DNA of 13,215 bases. Source: Coriobacteriales bacterium. Lineage in GTDB: Bacteria > Actinomycetota > Coriobacteriia > Coriobacteriales > UBA8131. The position numbers and the translations under genes were made by a program. The stretch covers positions 1 to 13,215 of the forward strand of contig JAIRXA010000074.1 in the NCBI GenBank assembly GCA_031268525.1, written 5' to 3'. Below, one piece after another: positions 6,130-13,215 of the stretch (its first letter is position 1; every line of letters starts with the position of its first letter). Under the pieces are notes generated by a model. That model did no database searches. It saw only the letters and a program-made list of their open reading frames with translations, and had not been told where the DNA came from.

Positions 6130-9100
6130 GTGACGTTTCAGGATATCATCTTACGCTTACAGCATTTCTGGGCCGAACAGGGCTGCGTGATCCTGCAACC
6201 CTACGACAACGAAGTGGGCGCGGGAACCTTCCACCCAGCGACAAGCTTGCGTTCGCTGAGTCCCGGCATCTGGAAGACCGCCTACGTACAGCCCTCGCGT
6301 CGTCCCGCTGACGGCCGGTATGGCGAAAACCCCAATCGCCTGCAGCACTACTATCAGTTTCAGGTGCTCATCAAGCCTTCGCCCGACGATATTCAGGAGC
6401 TCTACCTCTCGTCACTGCGCGCCATCGGCATCGAACCCCATGAGCACGATATCCGTTTCGTGGAAGACGACTGGGAGTCGCCGACGCTCGGTGCCTGGGG
6501 GCTGGGCTGGGAGGTCTGGCTCAACGGTATGGAGGTCACGCAATTCACCTACTTCCAGCAGGTGGGTGGGCTGGAATGCAGGCCGACTCCCGTTGAGATC
6601 ACCTACGGTCTGGAGCGTCTGGCCATGTACATTCAGGATGTCTCCTCGGTCTACGATATCGAGTGGTCGCGTGAGCCGAACGGTACGGTTTTTACCTACG
6701 GAGACGTCTTTCTGGAAAACGAGCGGGAGTTTTCTGCCTATAACTTTGAGATTGCCGATACCGGCCTGCTTTTTGGCGACTTTGATTCCTGGGAAAAGGA
6801 GTGCCAGCGGGTCCTCGCGGCAGGCTACCCCCTTCCTGCCTATGACTGCGTGCTGAAGTGCTCGCACCTGTTCAATCTGCTCGACGCGCGCGGCGCCATC
6901 TCGGCCACCGAGCGTATGGGGTATATCCTGCGCGTCCGCGACCTGGCCAAGGCCTGTTGTGTGGCTTATCGCGAGAAAACCGCGACCCTCCCTGCCATCA
7001 GCAGCAGGAAAGTGTCAGCGCCCTCTCCCGGGCAGACCGCATCGGCACAGAACGCTCTGCCCTCTCCCGGGCAGACCGCATCGGTACAGAACGCTCTGCC
7101 CTCTGAACCCGCAAGCCTTCTGCTTGAGATCGGCACGGAAGAAATCCCTGCTCGCCCACTCTATAAGGCCACCGAACAGCTCAAACAGCTGGCAATCGCG
7201 GCCCTTGACGAGGCGCGCATCGAGCATGGAAGCGTGAGTACCTTCTCCACGCCACGTCGTATCGTGTTGGAGGTCAGGCGGCTCGCTCTGGCCTCCACGC
7301 CGTTGGTACAGCGTTTCCGTGGCCCCAAGGTCGCGCAGGCCTTTGACGAGTCGGGTGCGCCGACCAAAGCTGCTGAGGGTTTCGCGCGCGGCAAAGGTCT
7401 GGCAACGCGTGATTTGACGCGCGCCAGAGAGGGTGATACGGAATACGTCTTCGCCACGGTTGAGCTGGTGGCGCGGCGTACCGAGACGATCCTGCCCGAG
7501 TTGCTGGCCGGACTCATTCATGCTCTCAACTGGCCCAAGACCCAGAGGTGGGGGAGCACCGAGGAACGCTTCTCACGACCCGTACGCTGGCTTGCGGCCG
7601 TATGGGGGCAGAGGGCGATCCCCGTCGAGTTCGCGGGTCTGACCGCTGGACGACTAAGCTATGGTCATCGTTTGATAGCATCTTCTGCGATAGAGATAGA
7701 GGCAGCCGATGACTATCCGACTCTGCTCAGCAAGGCATGGGTTATCGCCTCGGCCGAGATGCGTGCGGCGCATATCAAGGCGCAGATCACACAGATCGAG
7801 GAGAAAACGGGGCTCTCGGCCTACGTGCCTGCCGACACTTTCGCCGAGGTCATCAACCTCGTGGAATATCCCACCTCGCTGGTCGGGGTCTTTGATGAAG
7901 AGTTCCTTGCGGTTCCACCCGAGATCATCACGGACGCACTGCTCAAGCATCAGCGGGCTTTTCCGCTTTATGAGGCCGATGGGCGCCTGTCCAATCACTT
8001 CATCGTCGTCTCCAACGGTTCCCCGGCCTACAACTCGACCATTCTTGCTGGGCATGAACGAGTCGTGCGGCCGCGGCTGGCGGATGCTTCCTTCTTCTAT
8101 CACGAGGACCTGAAAGCACCTCTGCGCGAGTATTATGAACGACTTGATGAGGTCGTCTTTCAGGAGGATCTGGGTACCTTGCGCGCCAAGACCGACCGCG
8201 TTGAAGCGCTGGCAGCTTTTGTTGCTCTGGTGGCGGGCGGTAGTGAGGAGGCCATTGAGCAGGCCCGTTTGGCTGCGCATCTCAGTAAGGCCGACCTCGT
8301 GACTCGAGCGGTGGTGGAGTTTCCCTCACAGCAGGGCGTGATGGGTGGCTACTATGCTCTGGCCCAGGGCGATGCGGCTGAGGTCGCTCAGGGCATCCGC
8401 GAACATTACAAGCCACGTTTTGCAACGGATAGTCTGCCGGAGAGCTTCGTTGGACAGGTCGTCGCAGTGGCGGACAAGATCGACACGGTCTGTGGAATTT
8501 TCTCGGTCGGCAAGGCTCCGACCGGCTCCTCGGACCCTTTCGCCCTGCGTCGCGCCGCCATCGGTATCATCAACATCCTTCTCTCAGGGCTTGAGGTGTC
8601 GCTCGATGCCTTGATAACGCAGGCGCTGACCGAACTTGCCACCTCGATCCCCGAGCGCACTTTTGACCGCACCGCGACAGCCGCGACGGTGCGCGACTTC
8701 TTCGCCAGCCGTCTGGAGGTCATTGCCAGAGAGCGCGGCTTCGCGCCCGATGTGGTGGCCGCCGTGCAGGCGACCGAGATCATCGAGCCGGTGGGTCTGT
8801 TGGCGCGCTGTGAGGCCTTGACCACTGCGCGTGAACGTTCACCGGAGCTCTTTGACGATCTGGCGACCGCCTATGCCCGCGCCAACAACCTGCGAGACGC
8901 CGAGTTGGGAACGACCGTTGACAAGGAGCTGCTCAGCGAACCGGAGGCTGCCCTGCTCGCGGTCATCGACAAGGTAGCTGAAGGGGTGCACGATGCTCTG
9001 GAACGTGGGAAATACGCTCCTGCTCTGGTGTTTCTCGCCTCCCTGCGCACGCCCATCGACCGCTTCTTTGTCGATGTGCTCGTCATGAATCCCGACGAGC

Positions 9101-9189
9101 GTCTGCGTGTCAATCGGCTGCGCCTGCTCAACCGCTTTGTCATGGTCTTTAAGGATGTTGCCGACTTTGGTCTGCTGGAACACCGATGA
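6130..9189 (+). CDS. glyQS: Fused glycyl-tRNA synthetase, alpha and beta chains
   Basis: This enzyme attaches glycine to tRNA-Gly. Most bacteria with the alpha2beta2 type use two genes; here one 1019-residue chain holds both. Residues 1-295 are GlyQ, with class II motif 2 in YVQPSRRPADGRYGENPNRLQHYYQFQ (cited in part) and GLERLAMYIQ as motif 3. Residues about 298-327 are a Pro/Ser/Gln linker made of a 13-residue tandem repeat. From 328 on is GlyS (LLLEIGTEEIPARPLYK), with its HD-like region (about 715-820: ADLVTRAVVEFPSQQGVMGG, VADKIDTVCGIFSVG, TGSSDPFALRRAA) and a C-terminal anticodon-binding part; its length of about 690 is that of free GlyS. The start GTG 6130 has GGAGGG six bases upstream and fits the GlyQ N-terminus; a TTG at 6091 is less likely. 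Fused forms are known, for example in Chlamydia. The 75-bp gap after lepB is too short for a T-box. Confidence 0.95.
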   Translation: MTFQDIILRLQHFWAEQGCVILQPYDNEVGAGTFHPATSLRSLSPGIWKTAYVQPSRRPADGRYGENPNRLQHYYQFQVLIKPSPDDIQELYLSSLRAIGIEPHEHDIRFVEDDWESPTLGAWGLGWEVWLNGMEVTQFTYFQQVGGLECRPTPVEITYGLERLAMYIQDVSSVYDIEWSREPNGTVFTYGDVFLENEREFSAYNFEIADTGLLFGDFDSWEKECQRVLAAGYPLPAYDCVLKCSHLFNLLDARGAISATERMGYILRVRDLAKACCVAYREKTATLPAISSRKVSAPSPGQTASAQNALPSPGQTASVQNALPSEPASLLLEIGTEEIPARPLYKATEQLKQLAIAALDEARIEHGSVSTFSTPRRIVLEVRRLALASTPLVQRFRGPKVAQAFDESGAPTKAAEGFARGKGLATRDLTRAREGDTEYVFATVELVARRTETILPELLAGLIHALNWPKTQRWGSTEERFSRPVRWLAAVWGQRAIPVEFAGLTAGRLSYGHRLIASSAIEIEAADDYPTLLSKAWVIASAEMRAAHIKAQITQIEEKTGLSAYVPADTFAEVINLVEYPTSLVGVFDEEFLAVPPEIITDALLKHQRAFPLYEADGRLSNHFIVVSNGSPAYNSTILAGHERVVRPRLADASFFYHEDLKAPLREYYERLDEVVFQEDLGTLRAKTDRVEALAAFVALVAGGSEEAIEQARLAAHLSKADLVTRAVVEFPSQQGVMGGYYALAQGDAAEVAQGIREHYKPRFATDSLPESFVGQVVAVADKIDTVCGIFSVGKAPTGSSDPFALRRAAIGIINILLSGLEVSLDALITQALTELATSIPERTFDRTATAATVRDFFASRLEVIARERGFAPDVVAAVQATEIIEPVGLLARCEALTTARERSPELFDDLATAYARANNLRDAELGTTVDKELLSEPEAALLAVIDKVAEGVHDALERGKYAPALVFLASLRTPIDRFFVDVLVMNPDERLRVNRLRLLNRFVMVFKDVADFGLLEHR
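7021..7098 (+). repeat. Two tandem 39-bp repeats in the GlyQ-GlyS linker
   Basis: Bases 7021-7059 and 7060-7098 are the same 39-bp unit with one difference (ggcacag versus ggtacag), followed by a six-base start of a third unit (ccctct). They encode (A/L)PSPGQTAS(A/V)QNAL twice. The unit is a multiple of three, so copy number can change without breaking the frame, altering only the distance between the two halves. Confidence 0.92.
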
Positions 9190-9216
9190 GCTCGCCTGGA
9201 ACACCGATGAGCTCGC
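9175..9216 (+). repeat. Perfect 21-bp tandem duplication at the glyQS stop
   Basis: ctggaacaccgatgagctcg plus one c occurs at 9175-9195 and again at 9196-9216 with no difference. The first copy holds the last four glyQS codons before the stop (LEHR) and the TGA (9187-9189). The second is noncoding and extends the gap before the next gene. The identity means the duplication is recent. Confidence 0.93.
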
Positions 9217-9241
9217 CAGATACTATGAATTTCCGTCAACC

Positions 9242-10090
9242 ATGAATACCCGCCAGCCGGTCATACATATCATCTCCGACAGTCTGGGTGACAGCGCTGC
9301 GACGATGGCGGTCGCAGCTGCCTCGCAGTTCTCAGACGGCAACTGCATCATCGAGCGCTTGCCAAAGGTCACCTCGCTTGAGCAGATGAAGATCTTTGTT
9401 GAGGAGCATCTGGAACAGATAGAGAGGGAGGAACAGGATCCGGGCGAGATCGTGCTCTACCACACCATCGCCGACGAACAGTTACGTGCCGAGCTGGAAG
9501 ACTACCTGCGCGACAAGCCCGTAGCTGCCGTCGATCTCATAGGGCCGGCAATCGATGCCATCGCCGAGGCAACGGGGCGTGCGCCCAAAGGTAAGCCGGG
9601 GCTTATTCGCCAGACGAATCAGGAATACTACCGGCGCGTTGAGGCGCTGGAGTTTGCCGTCGACCATGACGACGGCCGCAACACCGAACAGCTTGATCAG
9701 GCCGATATCGTTCTCATCGGTGTGTCCCGCTCCTCCAAGACACCGCTTGCAATCTATCTGGCAACTCAGGGCTATCTGGTCGCCAACGTGCCGCTGGTCG
9801 CGGGCGTTGAGCCGCCGCAACAGCTTTTTGAGCTCGACGCTCGACGTATCTTCGGTTTGACCTCCAGAGCCGAACTGCTCTCAGAGATACGCTCTCGTCG
9901 TCTCGGCGAGGCACGAGAAGTTGCTGCCGCGTATGCCGAGCCAGCCAGCGTGCAGGCCGACCTCGACGACGCTCGCAGCCTCATGCGTCGTCTTGGCTGC
10001 ATTGTGGTAAATACCAACAACCGCGCCATCGAAGAAACCGCTCAGGAGATACTGCGCTACTGGAATCTCTCTTTTGCCAAAGGACACTGA
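9242..10090 (+). CDS. yqfL: Pyruvate phosphate dikinase regulatory protein (kinase/pyrophosphorylase)
   Basis: Members of this family (formerly DUF299) turn PPDK off by ADP-dependent phosphorylation of a threonine beside the catalytic histidine, and turn it on again by phosphate-dependent removal of that phosphate. The 282-residue product starts with VIHIISDSLGDSAATMA, has PKGKPGLIRQTNQEYYRRVEALEFAVDHDDG in the middle (cited for position, about 115-145), and a P-loop GVSRSSKTPLAIYLA (160-174), all family features. It ends ETAQEILRYW. The start ATG 9242 fits the family N-terminus; there is no clear Shine-Dalgarno, so translation may depend on the preceding glyQS (52-bp gap). Its target ppdK is the next gene, which supports the PPDK rather than the PEP-synthase subtype. 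Confidence 0.93.
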   Translation: MNTRQPVIHIISDSLGDSAATMAVAAASQFSDGNCIIERLPKVTSLEQMKIFVEEHLEQIEREEQDPGEIVLYHTIADEQLRAELEDYLRDKPVAAVDLIGPAIDAIAEATGRAPKGKPGLIRQTNQEYYRRVEALEFAVDHDDGRNTEQLDQADIVLIGVSRSSKTPLAIYLATQGYLVANVPLVAGVEPPQQLFELDARRIFGLTSRAELLSEIRSRRLGEAREVAAAYAEPASVQADLDDARSLMRRLGCIVVNTNNRAIEETAQEILRYWNLSFAKGH

Positions 10091-10104
10091 GTCGTCACCC
10101 GTCG

Positions 10105-10127
10105 CCCGTCCCCGTCCCCTTCTGTCG
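10105..10127 (-). repeat. G-rich repeat, left copy of a pair flanking ppdK
   Basis: On the minus strand this reads cgacagaaggggacgggg followed by acggg. The same sequence with two single-base gaps lies on the plus strand at 13121-13141, after ppdK. The two copies are therefore inverted and enclose ppdK and its leader. They may be remnants of dispersed palindromic elements. Confidence 0.55.
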
Positions 10128-10235
10128 CGCTCCACAACTTTGCCTCGCGGTCTTCTCCACGACCATTAAGGCGGTATTTCGGAGACTCGGGCAAAACCAC
10201 TCTGGAGTGACACTCAAATACGCGTTACCATGGAG

Positions 10236-10272
10236 CTGTCGCAAATCCAGTCTTAACCATGCTCTGCGACAG
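10236..10272. promoter_or_regulatory. 8-bp inverted repeat in the ppdK leader
   Basis: CTGTCGCA (10236-10243) and TGCGACAG (10265-10272) pair perfectly with a 21-base spacer. It could be a split operator or a loose RNA stem. Confidence 0.35.
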
Positions 10273-10290
10273 GGTACACAAAGGTGCTGC

Positions 10291-10315
10291 CTTCGTGGGG
10301 CAATGCCCGACGAAG
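10291..10315 (+). promoter_or_regulatory. Stable hairpin just upstream of ppdK
   Basis: Arms CTTCGTGGGGC (10291-10301) and GCCCGACGAAG (10305-10315) pair in 10 of 11 positions around a 3-base loop. The stem ends 15 bases before ATG 10331 and takes in GAAG, the only Shine-Dalgarno-like bases for that start. It could limit translation. No T-run follows. Confidence 0.45.
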
Positions 10316-10330
10316 AGAGCGTTGAGCAGA

Positions 10331-13081
10331 ATGGAGCAGACTGTGGCTGAGACATTGCAGCGCGTCTACGCTTTCGGCAAAGATGCCGCGGGCAACAACG
10401 TGACCGAAGGCAACAGGGACCTGAAGGCCGTCCTTGGCGGCAAGGGAGCGAACCTTGCCGAGATGGCCCAGATTGGCCTGCCGGTGCCGCCCGGCTTCAC
10501 CATTTCCTGTCAGACCTGCATGGATTTCTACCATAAGGGCAATCAGTTCCCCGAAGGGGCTCTCGACGAGATTCAGCGTTATCGTCATGACCTCGAGGAG
10601 CGTATGGGCAAGCGTATCGGCGACGCAGACGACCCGCTGCTTGTTTCGGTTCGCTCAGGCGCGCCCTTCTCGATGCCCGGTATGATGGACACGGTGCTCA
10701 ACCTCGGTCTTAACGATCAGTCCATCCGGGGCCTCATCGCTCAGACGGGCAATCCGCGTTTTGCCTGGGACAGCTACCGCCGTTTTGTCCAGATGTTTTC
10801 TAAAGTGGTTATGGATGTGGATGGCGATCTGTTTGAGAATGCCATCACGGTCAAGAAGATCACCCGTGGAGTGGCCGGCGACAACGAGCTTTCCGCCGAG
10901 GATCTGGAGGCATTGGTCGGCGAGTTCAAAGCGATTTTTGCCGCCAACGTTAAAGCCGAACAGTTCCCGGAATTGGTGACGAACGGACAGGTAGCCTTCC
11001 CGCAGGACCCCGATATTCAGCTCAATCTGGCCATCCGTGCGGTCTTTGGCTCCTGGATGAACGATCGAGCCCAGCTCTACCGCCGCCAGAACAAGATATC
11101 GGACGACCTCGGTACGGCGGTCAATGTACAGAGCATGGTCTTTGGCAACAAGGGTGAGACCTCGGCGACCGGCGTTGCCTTCACGCGCAACCCTGCCACA
11201 GGGGCCAATGAGTTCTACGGCGATTATCTGGTCAACGCTCAGGGCGAGGATGTCGTCGCGGGCATTCGCAACACCTCACCGATCAGCGAGCTTACCAACG
11301 TGGAAGGCCTGCAGGAGGCTGGTTGTGAGCTGGAGGAGGTCTTTCGCACATTGGAGCAGCACTATCGCGATATGTGCGATATCGAGTTCACCATCGAGCA
11401 GGGCAAACTCTGGATGCTTCAGACCCGCGTGGGCAAACGCACTGCCGCCGCAGCGCTGCGCATCGCCATCTCGATGGTTGAGGAAGGTCTGATCTCCAGG
11501 GAAGAGGCGGTATTGCGCATCGATGCGCCCCAGCTCGATCAGTTGCTGCACCCGCAGTTTGACAAGAACGCCGACTACGACGTGCTGGCTCGCGGTCTGA
11601 ACGCCTCGCCGGGAGCGGCGGTGGGCGAGGCGGTTTTCTCCGCCGTTGATGCTGTTGCTCTGGCCGAGGCCGGGCGTGCGTGCGTACTCGTACGCTGGGA
11701 GACCAACCCCGATGATCTGGCCGGGATGGTAGCAGCTGAAGGAATTCTCACCAGTCACGGCGGCAAGACCTCACACGCTGCCGTTATCGCCCGCGGCATG
11801 GGCACGCCCTGCGTCTGCGGTGTGGAAGCCTTGAAAATTGACGCTGAAGCACGCCGGGCGACCGTCAGTGGTACCGATGCCGTCATCTCCGAAGGCGACC
11901 TGATCTCCATCGACGGTACCAGTGGCATCGTGGTGCTCGGTGCAGTCGAACTGGTGTTACCTGAGCTCTCAGACGATCTTGATACCATTCTTGTCTGGGC
12001 CGATGAGTCTCGCACGATGGGCGTGCGCGCCAACGCCGACAACCCCGAAGACGCCCAGCTTTCGCGCGACTTCGGCGCGTCGGGCATCGGTCTGTGTCGC
12101 ACGGAGCATATGTTTTTGGGCGAGCGTAAGGCGATTATCCAAAGCTTCATTCTCACCGACGATCCGGCAGTCAAGGAAAAGGCGCTCGCTGATCTGCTCA
12201 AGGCACAGACCGACGACTTCTACGGCATGTTCAAGGCGATGGACGGCCTGCCTGTGGTGGTGCGCCTGCTCGACCCGCCACTCCACGAGTTCCTCGACGA
12301 CCCTCGTGCCCTTGAAGTGGAGATCACTCGTCTGGAGCTGGTCAGTGAGGATGCCGACCTGATCTACACCAAGCGTCGCCTTCTGGCGCGTATCGACTCG
12401 ATGGTTGAGGTGAACCCGATGCTCGGCCTGCGCGGTGTGCGTCTGGCCATTCTCAACCCCGAACTGGCAGCGATGCAGGTACGCGCCATTGCGGTGGCCT
12501 GTGCCCGCCTACTGGGCGAGGGGTTCCAACCCGAGCCGGAAATCATGATCCCGCTGGTGGCGGTAACACCCGAGCTCTCGACTCTGCGAGCGGAGTGTGA
12601 GGCAGTGCTGGCCGAGGTAGCTGCTGAGTACGACGTAGCGCTTGACCTGCCAATCGGTACGATGATCGAGTTGCCGCGCGCGGCGGTAACTGCCGACGAG
12701 ATCGCTGCCTATGCCGACTTCTTCTCCTTTGGGACCAACGACCTGACTCAGACCGCCTTTGGGTTTTCCCGCGATGACGTGGAGTCCAAGTTCATCCCGC
12801 GCTATCTCGAGCGCAAGCTGATCCCCTGCAATCCCTTTGAAACCATCGATTCCGGAGTGGCCAAATTGGTAAAGATGGCCGTCGATCTGGGGCGTGCTGC
12901 CAACCCCTCCATTGATCTCGGGGTCTGCGGTGAGCACGGTGGCGACCCCGACAGCGTCAAGATCTTCCACGGCATCGGCCTGGATTACGTGAGTTGTTCG
13001 CCGTATCGCGTACCCTTGGCCCGTCTGGCTGCCGGTCAGGCCGCTTTGGCGGAGAAATTCGCGACGAGCGACAACCGATAG
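10331..13081 (+). CDS. ppdK: Pyruvate, phosphate dikinase
   Basis: PPDK interconverts pyruvate, ATP and phosphate with phosphoenolpyruvate, AMP and pyrophosphate, and in anaerobes serves glycolysis or gluconeogenesis. The 916-residue product has the N-terminal ATP-grasp domain (LGGKGANLAEMAQIGLPVPPGF at about 35-57, SVRSGAPFSMPGMMDT at about 107-122). The swivelling phosphohistidine domain follows, with GGKTSHAAVIARGMGTPC; His482 is the catalytic histidine and Thr480 the predicted target of the upstream regulator. The PEP/pyruvate TIM barrel comes last (GIGLCRTEHMF, NPMLGLRGVRL, FFSFGTNDLTQTAFGFSRDD, GVCGEHGGDP with catalytic Cys866). It is full length. ATG 10331 is preferred; GTG 10343, with GGAG six bases before it, is a good alternative and would shorten the protein by four residues. 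Confidence 0.97.
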   Translation: MEQTVAETLQRVYAFGKDAAGNNVTEGNRDLKAVLGGKGANLAEMAQIGLPVPPGFTISCQTCMDFYHKGNQFPEGALDEIQRYRHDLEERMGKRIGDADDPLLVSVRSGAPFSMPGMMDTVLNLGLNDQSIRGLIAQTGNPRFAWDSYRRFVQMFSKVVMDVDGDLFENAITVKKITRGVAGDNELSAEDLEALVGEFKAIFAANVKAEQFPELVTNGQVAFPQDPDIQLNLAIRAVFGSWMNDRAQLYRRQNKISDDLGTAVNVQSMVFGNKGETSATGVAFTRNPATGANEFYGDYLVNAQGEDVVAGIRNTSPISELTNVEGLQEAGCELEEVFRTLEQHYRDMCDIEFTIEQGKLWMLQTRVGKRTAAAALRIAISMVEEGLISREEAVLRIDAPQLDQLLHPQFDKNADYDVLARGLNASPGAAVGEAVFSAVDAVALAEAGRACVLVRWETNPDDLAGMVAAEGILTSHGGKTSHAAVIARGMGTPCVCGVEALKIDAEARRATVSGTDAVISEGDLISIDGTSGIVVLGAVELVLPELSDDLDTILVWADESRTMGVRANADNPEDAQLSRDFGASGIGLCRTEHMFLGERKAIIQSFILTDDPAVKEKALADLLKAQTDDFYGMFKAMDGLPVVVRLLDPPLHEFLDDPRALEVEITRLELVSEDADLIYTKRRLLARIDSMVEVNPMLGLRGVRLAILNPELAAMQVRAIAVACARLLGEGFQPEPEIMIPLVAVTPELSTLRAECEAVLAEVAAEYDVALDLPIGTMIELPRAAVTADEIAAYADFFSFGTNDLTQTAFGFSRDDVESKFIPRYLERKLIPCNPFETIDSGVAKLVKMAVDLGRAANPSIDLGVCGEHGGDPDSVKIFHGIGLDYVSCSPYRVPLARLAAGQAALAEKFATSDNR

Positions 13082-13215
13082 GCGCCAAGCGGCCGCACGT
13101 CAGGCGTAGGAGTTCAAGGACGACAGAGGGGACGGGGCGGGTTTTTGTGTTTTTTTTGGGCGCGGCGGAAAAGTTGAATAAAAAAAACAACCCCCCCCCC
13201 CCACACCCCGCAGCA
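13082..13215. other. Noncoding low-complexity window end
   Basis: No gene is seen. From 13121 on, G-rich sequence and a T8 run (13150-13157) are mirrored by an A8 run (13180-13187) and a C12 run (13191-13202), giving an imperfect fold-back of which GTTTTTTTT/AAAAAAAAC is the perfect core. The T-runs could end ppdK transcription, but no GC-rich stem directly precedes them. The long homopolymers make sequencing or assembly error at a contig edge possible. Confidence 0.5.
13121..13141 (+). repeat. G-rich repeat, right copy of a pair flanking ppdK
   Basis: cgacagaggggacggggcgg plus g, 40 bases after the ppdK stop, is the inverted partner of 10105-10127. Its core gacag(a)ggggac also resembles the end of the palindrome at 1048-1116. 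Confidence 0.55.

Larger units (their letters stand above)
10128..10330 (+). promoter_or_regulatory. Leader region of ppdK
   Basis: The whole noncoding gap between the regulator stop (10090) and ppdK is 240 bp; the G-rich repeat at 10105-10127 is listed separately. This part should hold the ppdK promoter. TTGCCT near 10140 and CATTAA 18 bp further on are a weak -35/-10 candidate. Two inverted repeats lie at 10236-10272 and 10291-10315. An open frame runs in from 10259 in phase with ppdK, but has no binding site and is not like PPDK. Confidence 0.35.

Noticed and set aside
1..13215. CRISPR array, tRNA or rRNA genes, phage or defence genes
   Set aside because: No regularly spaced repeat-spacer pattern, no tRNA-like or rRNA-like stretch and no such protein motif was seen on either strand by eye; short RNA genes cannot be fully excluded without a covariance search.

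Overview
The window looks like chromosome from an anaerobic, moderately GC-rich actinobacterium, most likely of the class Coriobacteriia (Eggerthellaceae or Atopobiaceae type). This placement is an inference. It rests on the compact order rpsP-khpA-rimM-trmD-lepB, a glycyl-tRNA synthetase with alpha and beta chains in one polypeptide, pyruvate phosphate dikinase next to its regulatory protein, a Gly-Asp-rich surface protein with a sortase-like tail, and a palindromic element with gggacaggggga ends.

Region 1 (1-1117, minus strand) is the accessory part. It holds two paralogues encoding small membrane proteins. The first (start at 320, running off the left edge) has a four-cysteine zinc ribbon, a proline-rich linker and one membrane helix. 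The second (419-1117) has the same helix, followed by four 39-residue WVYY repeats of the DUF5050 type. Its N-terminus, however, is a 69-bp palindrome placed exactly where the homology between the copies stops, so it has lost the zinc ribbon and seems to have been rebuilt by a REP/MITE-like element.

Region 2 (1118-3490) holds a divergent promoter with a 10-bp-arm dyad next to an extended -10 box. It drives a 686-residue secreted, probably cell-wall-anchored, beta-helix protein. A hairpin terminator follows, and then the leader of the ribosomal operon.

Region 3 (3491-9189, plus strand) is a housekeeping cluster: S16, the KH-domain RNA-binding protein KhpA, the 16S maturation factor RimM, tRNA m1G37 methyltransferase TrmD, signal peptidase I, then fused GlyQS. 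Most genes are 0-75 bp apart or overlap, which suggests co-transcription. The gene for L19, often next to trmD, is absent, and lepB takes its place.

Region 4 (9242-13081) holds the pyruvate phosphate dikinase regulatory protein and then PPDK, a kinase/phosphorylase and its target. PPDK has its own 240-bp leader with two hairpins. The last 130 bp are low-complexity (T8, A8 and C12 runs), form an imperfect fold-back, and may be a contig edge.

I see no defence island, CRISPR array, RNA gene or clearly new multi-gene system. The most notable points are the palindrome-rebuilt paralogue, several short tandem duplications at gene junctions (rimM/trmD, inside glyQS, glyQS/regulator), the operator-like dyad, and the G-rich inverted repeats flanking ppdK.
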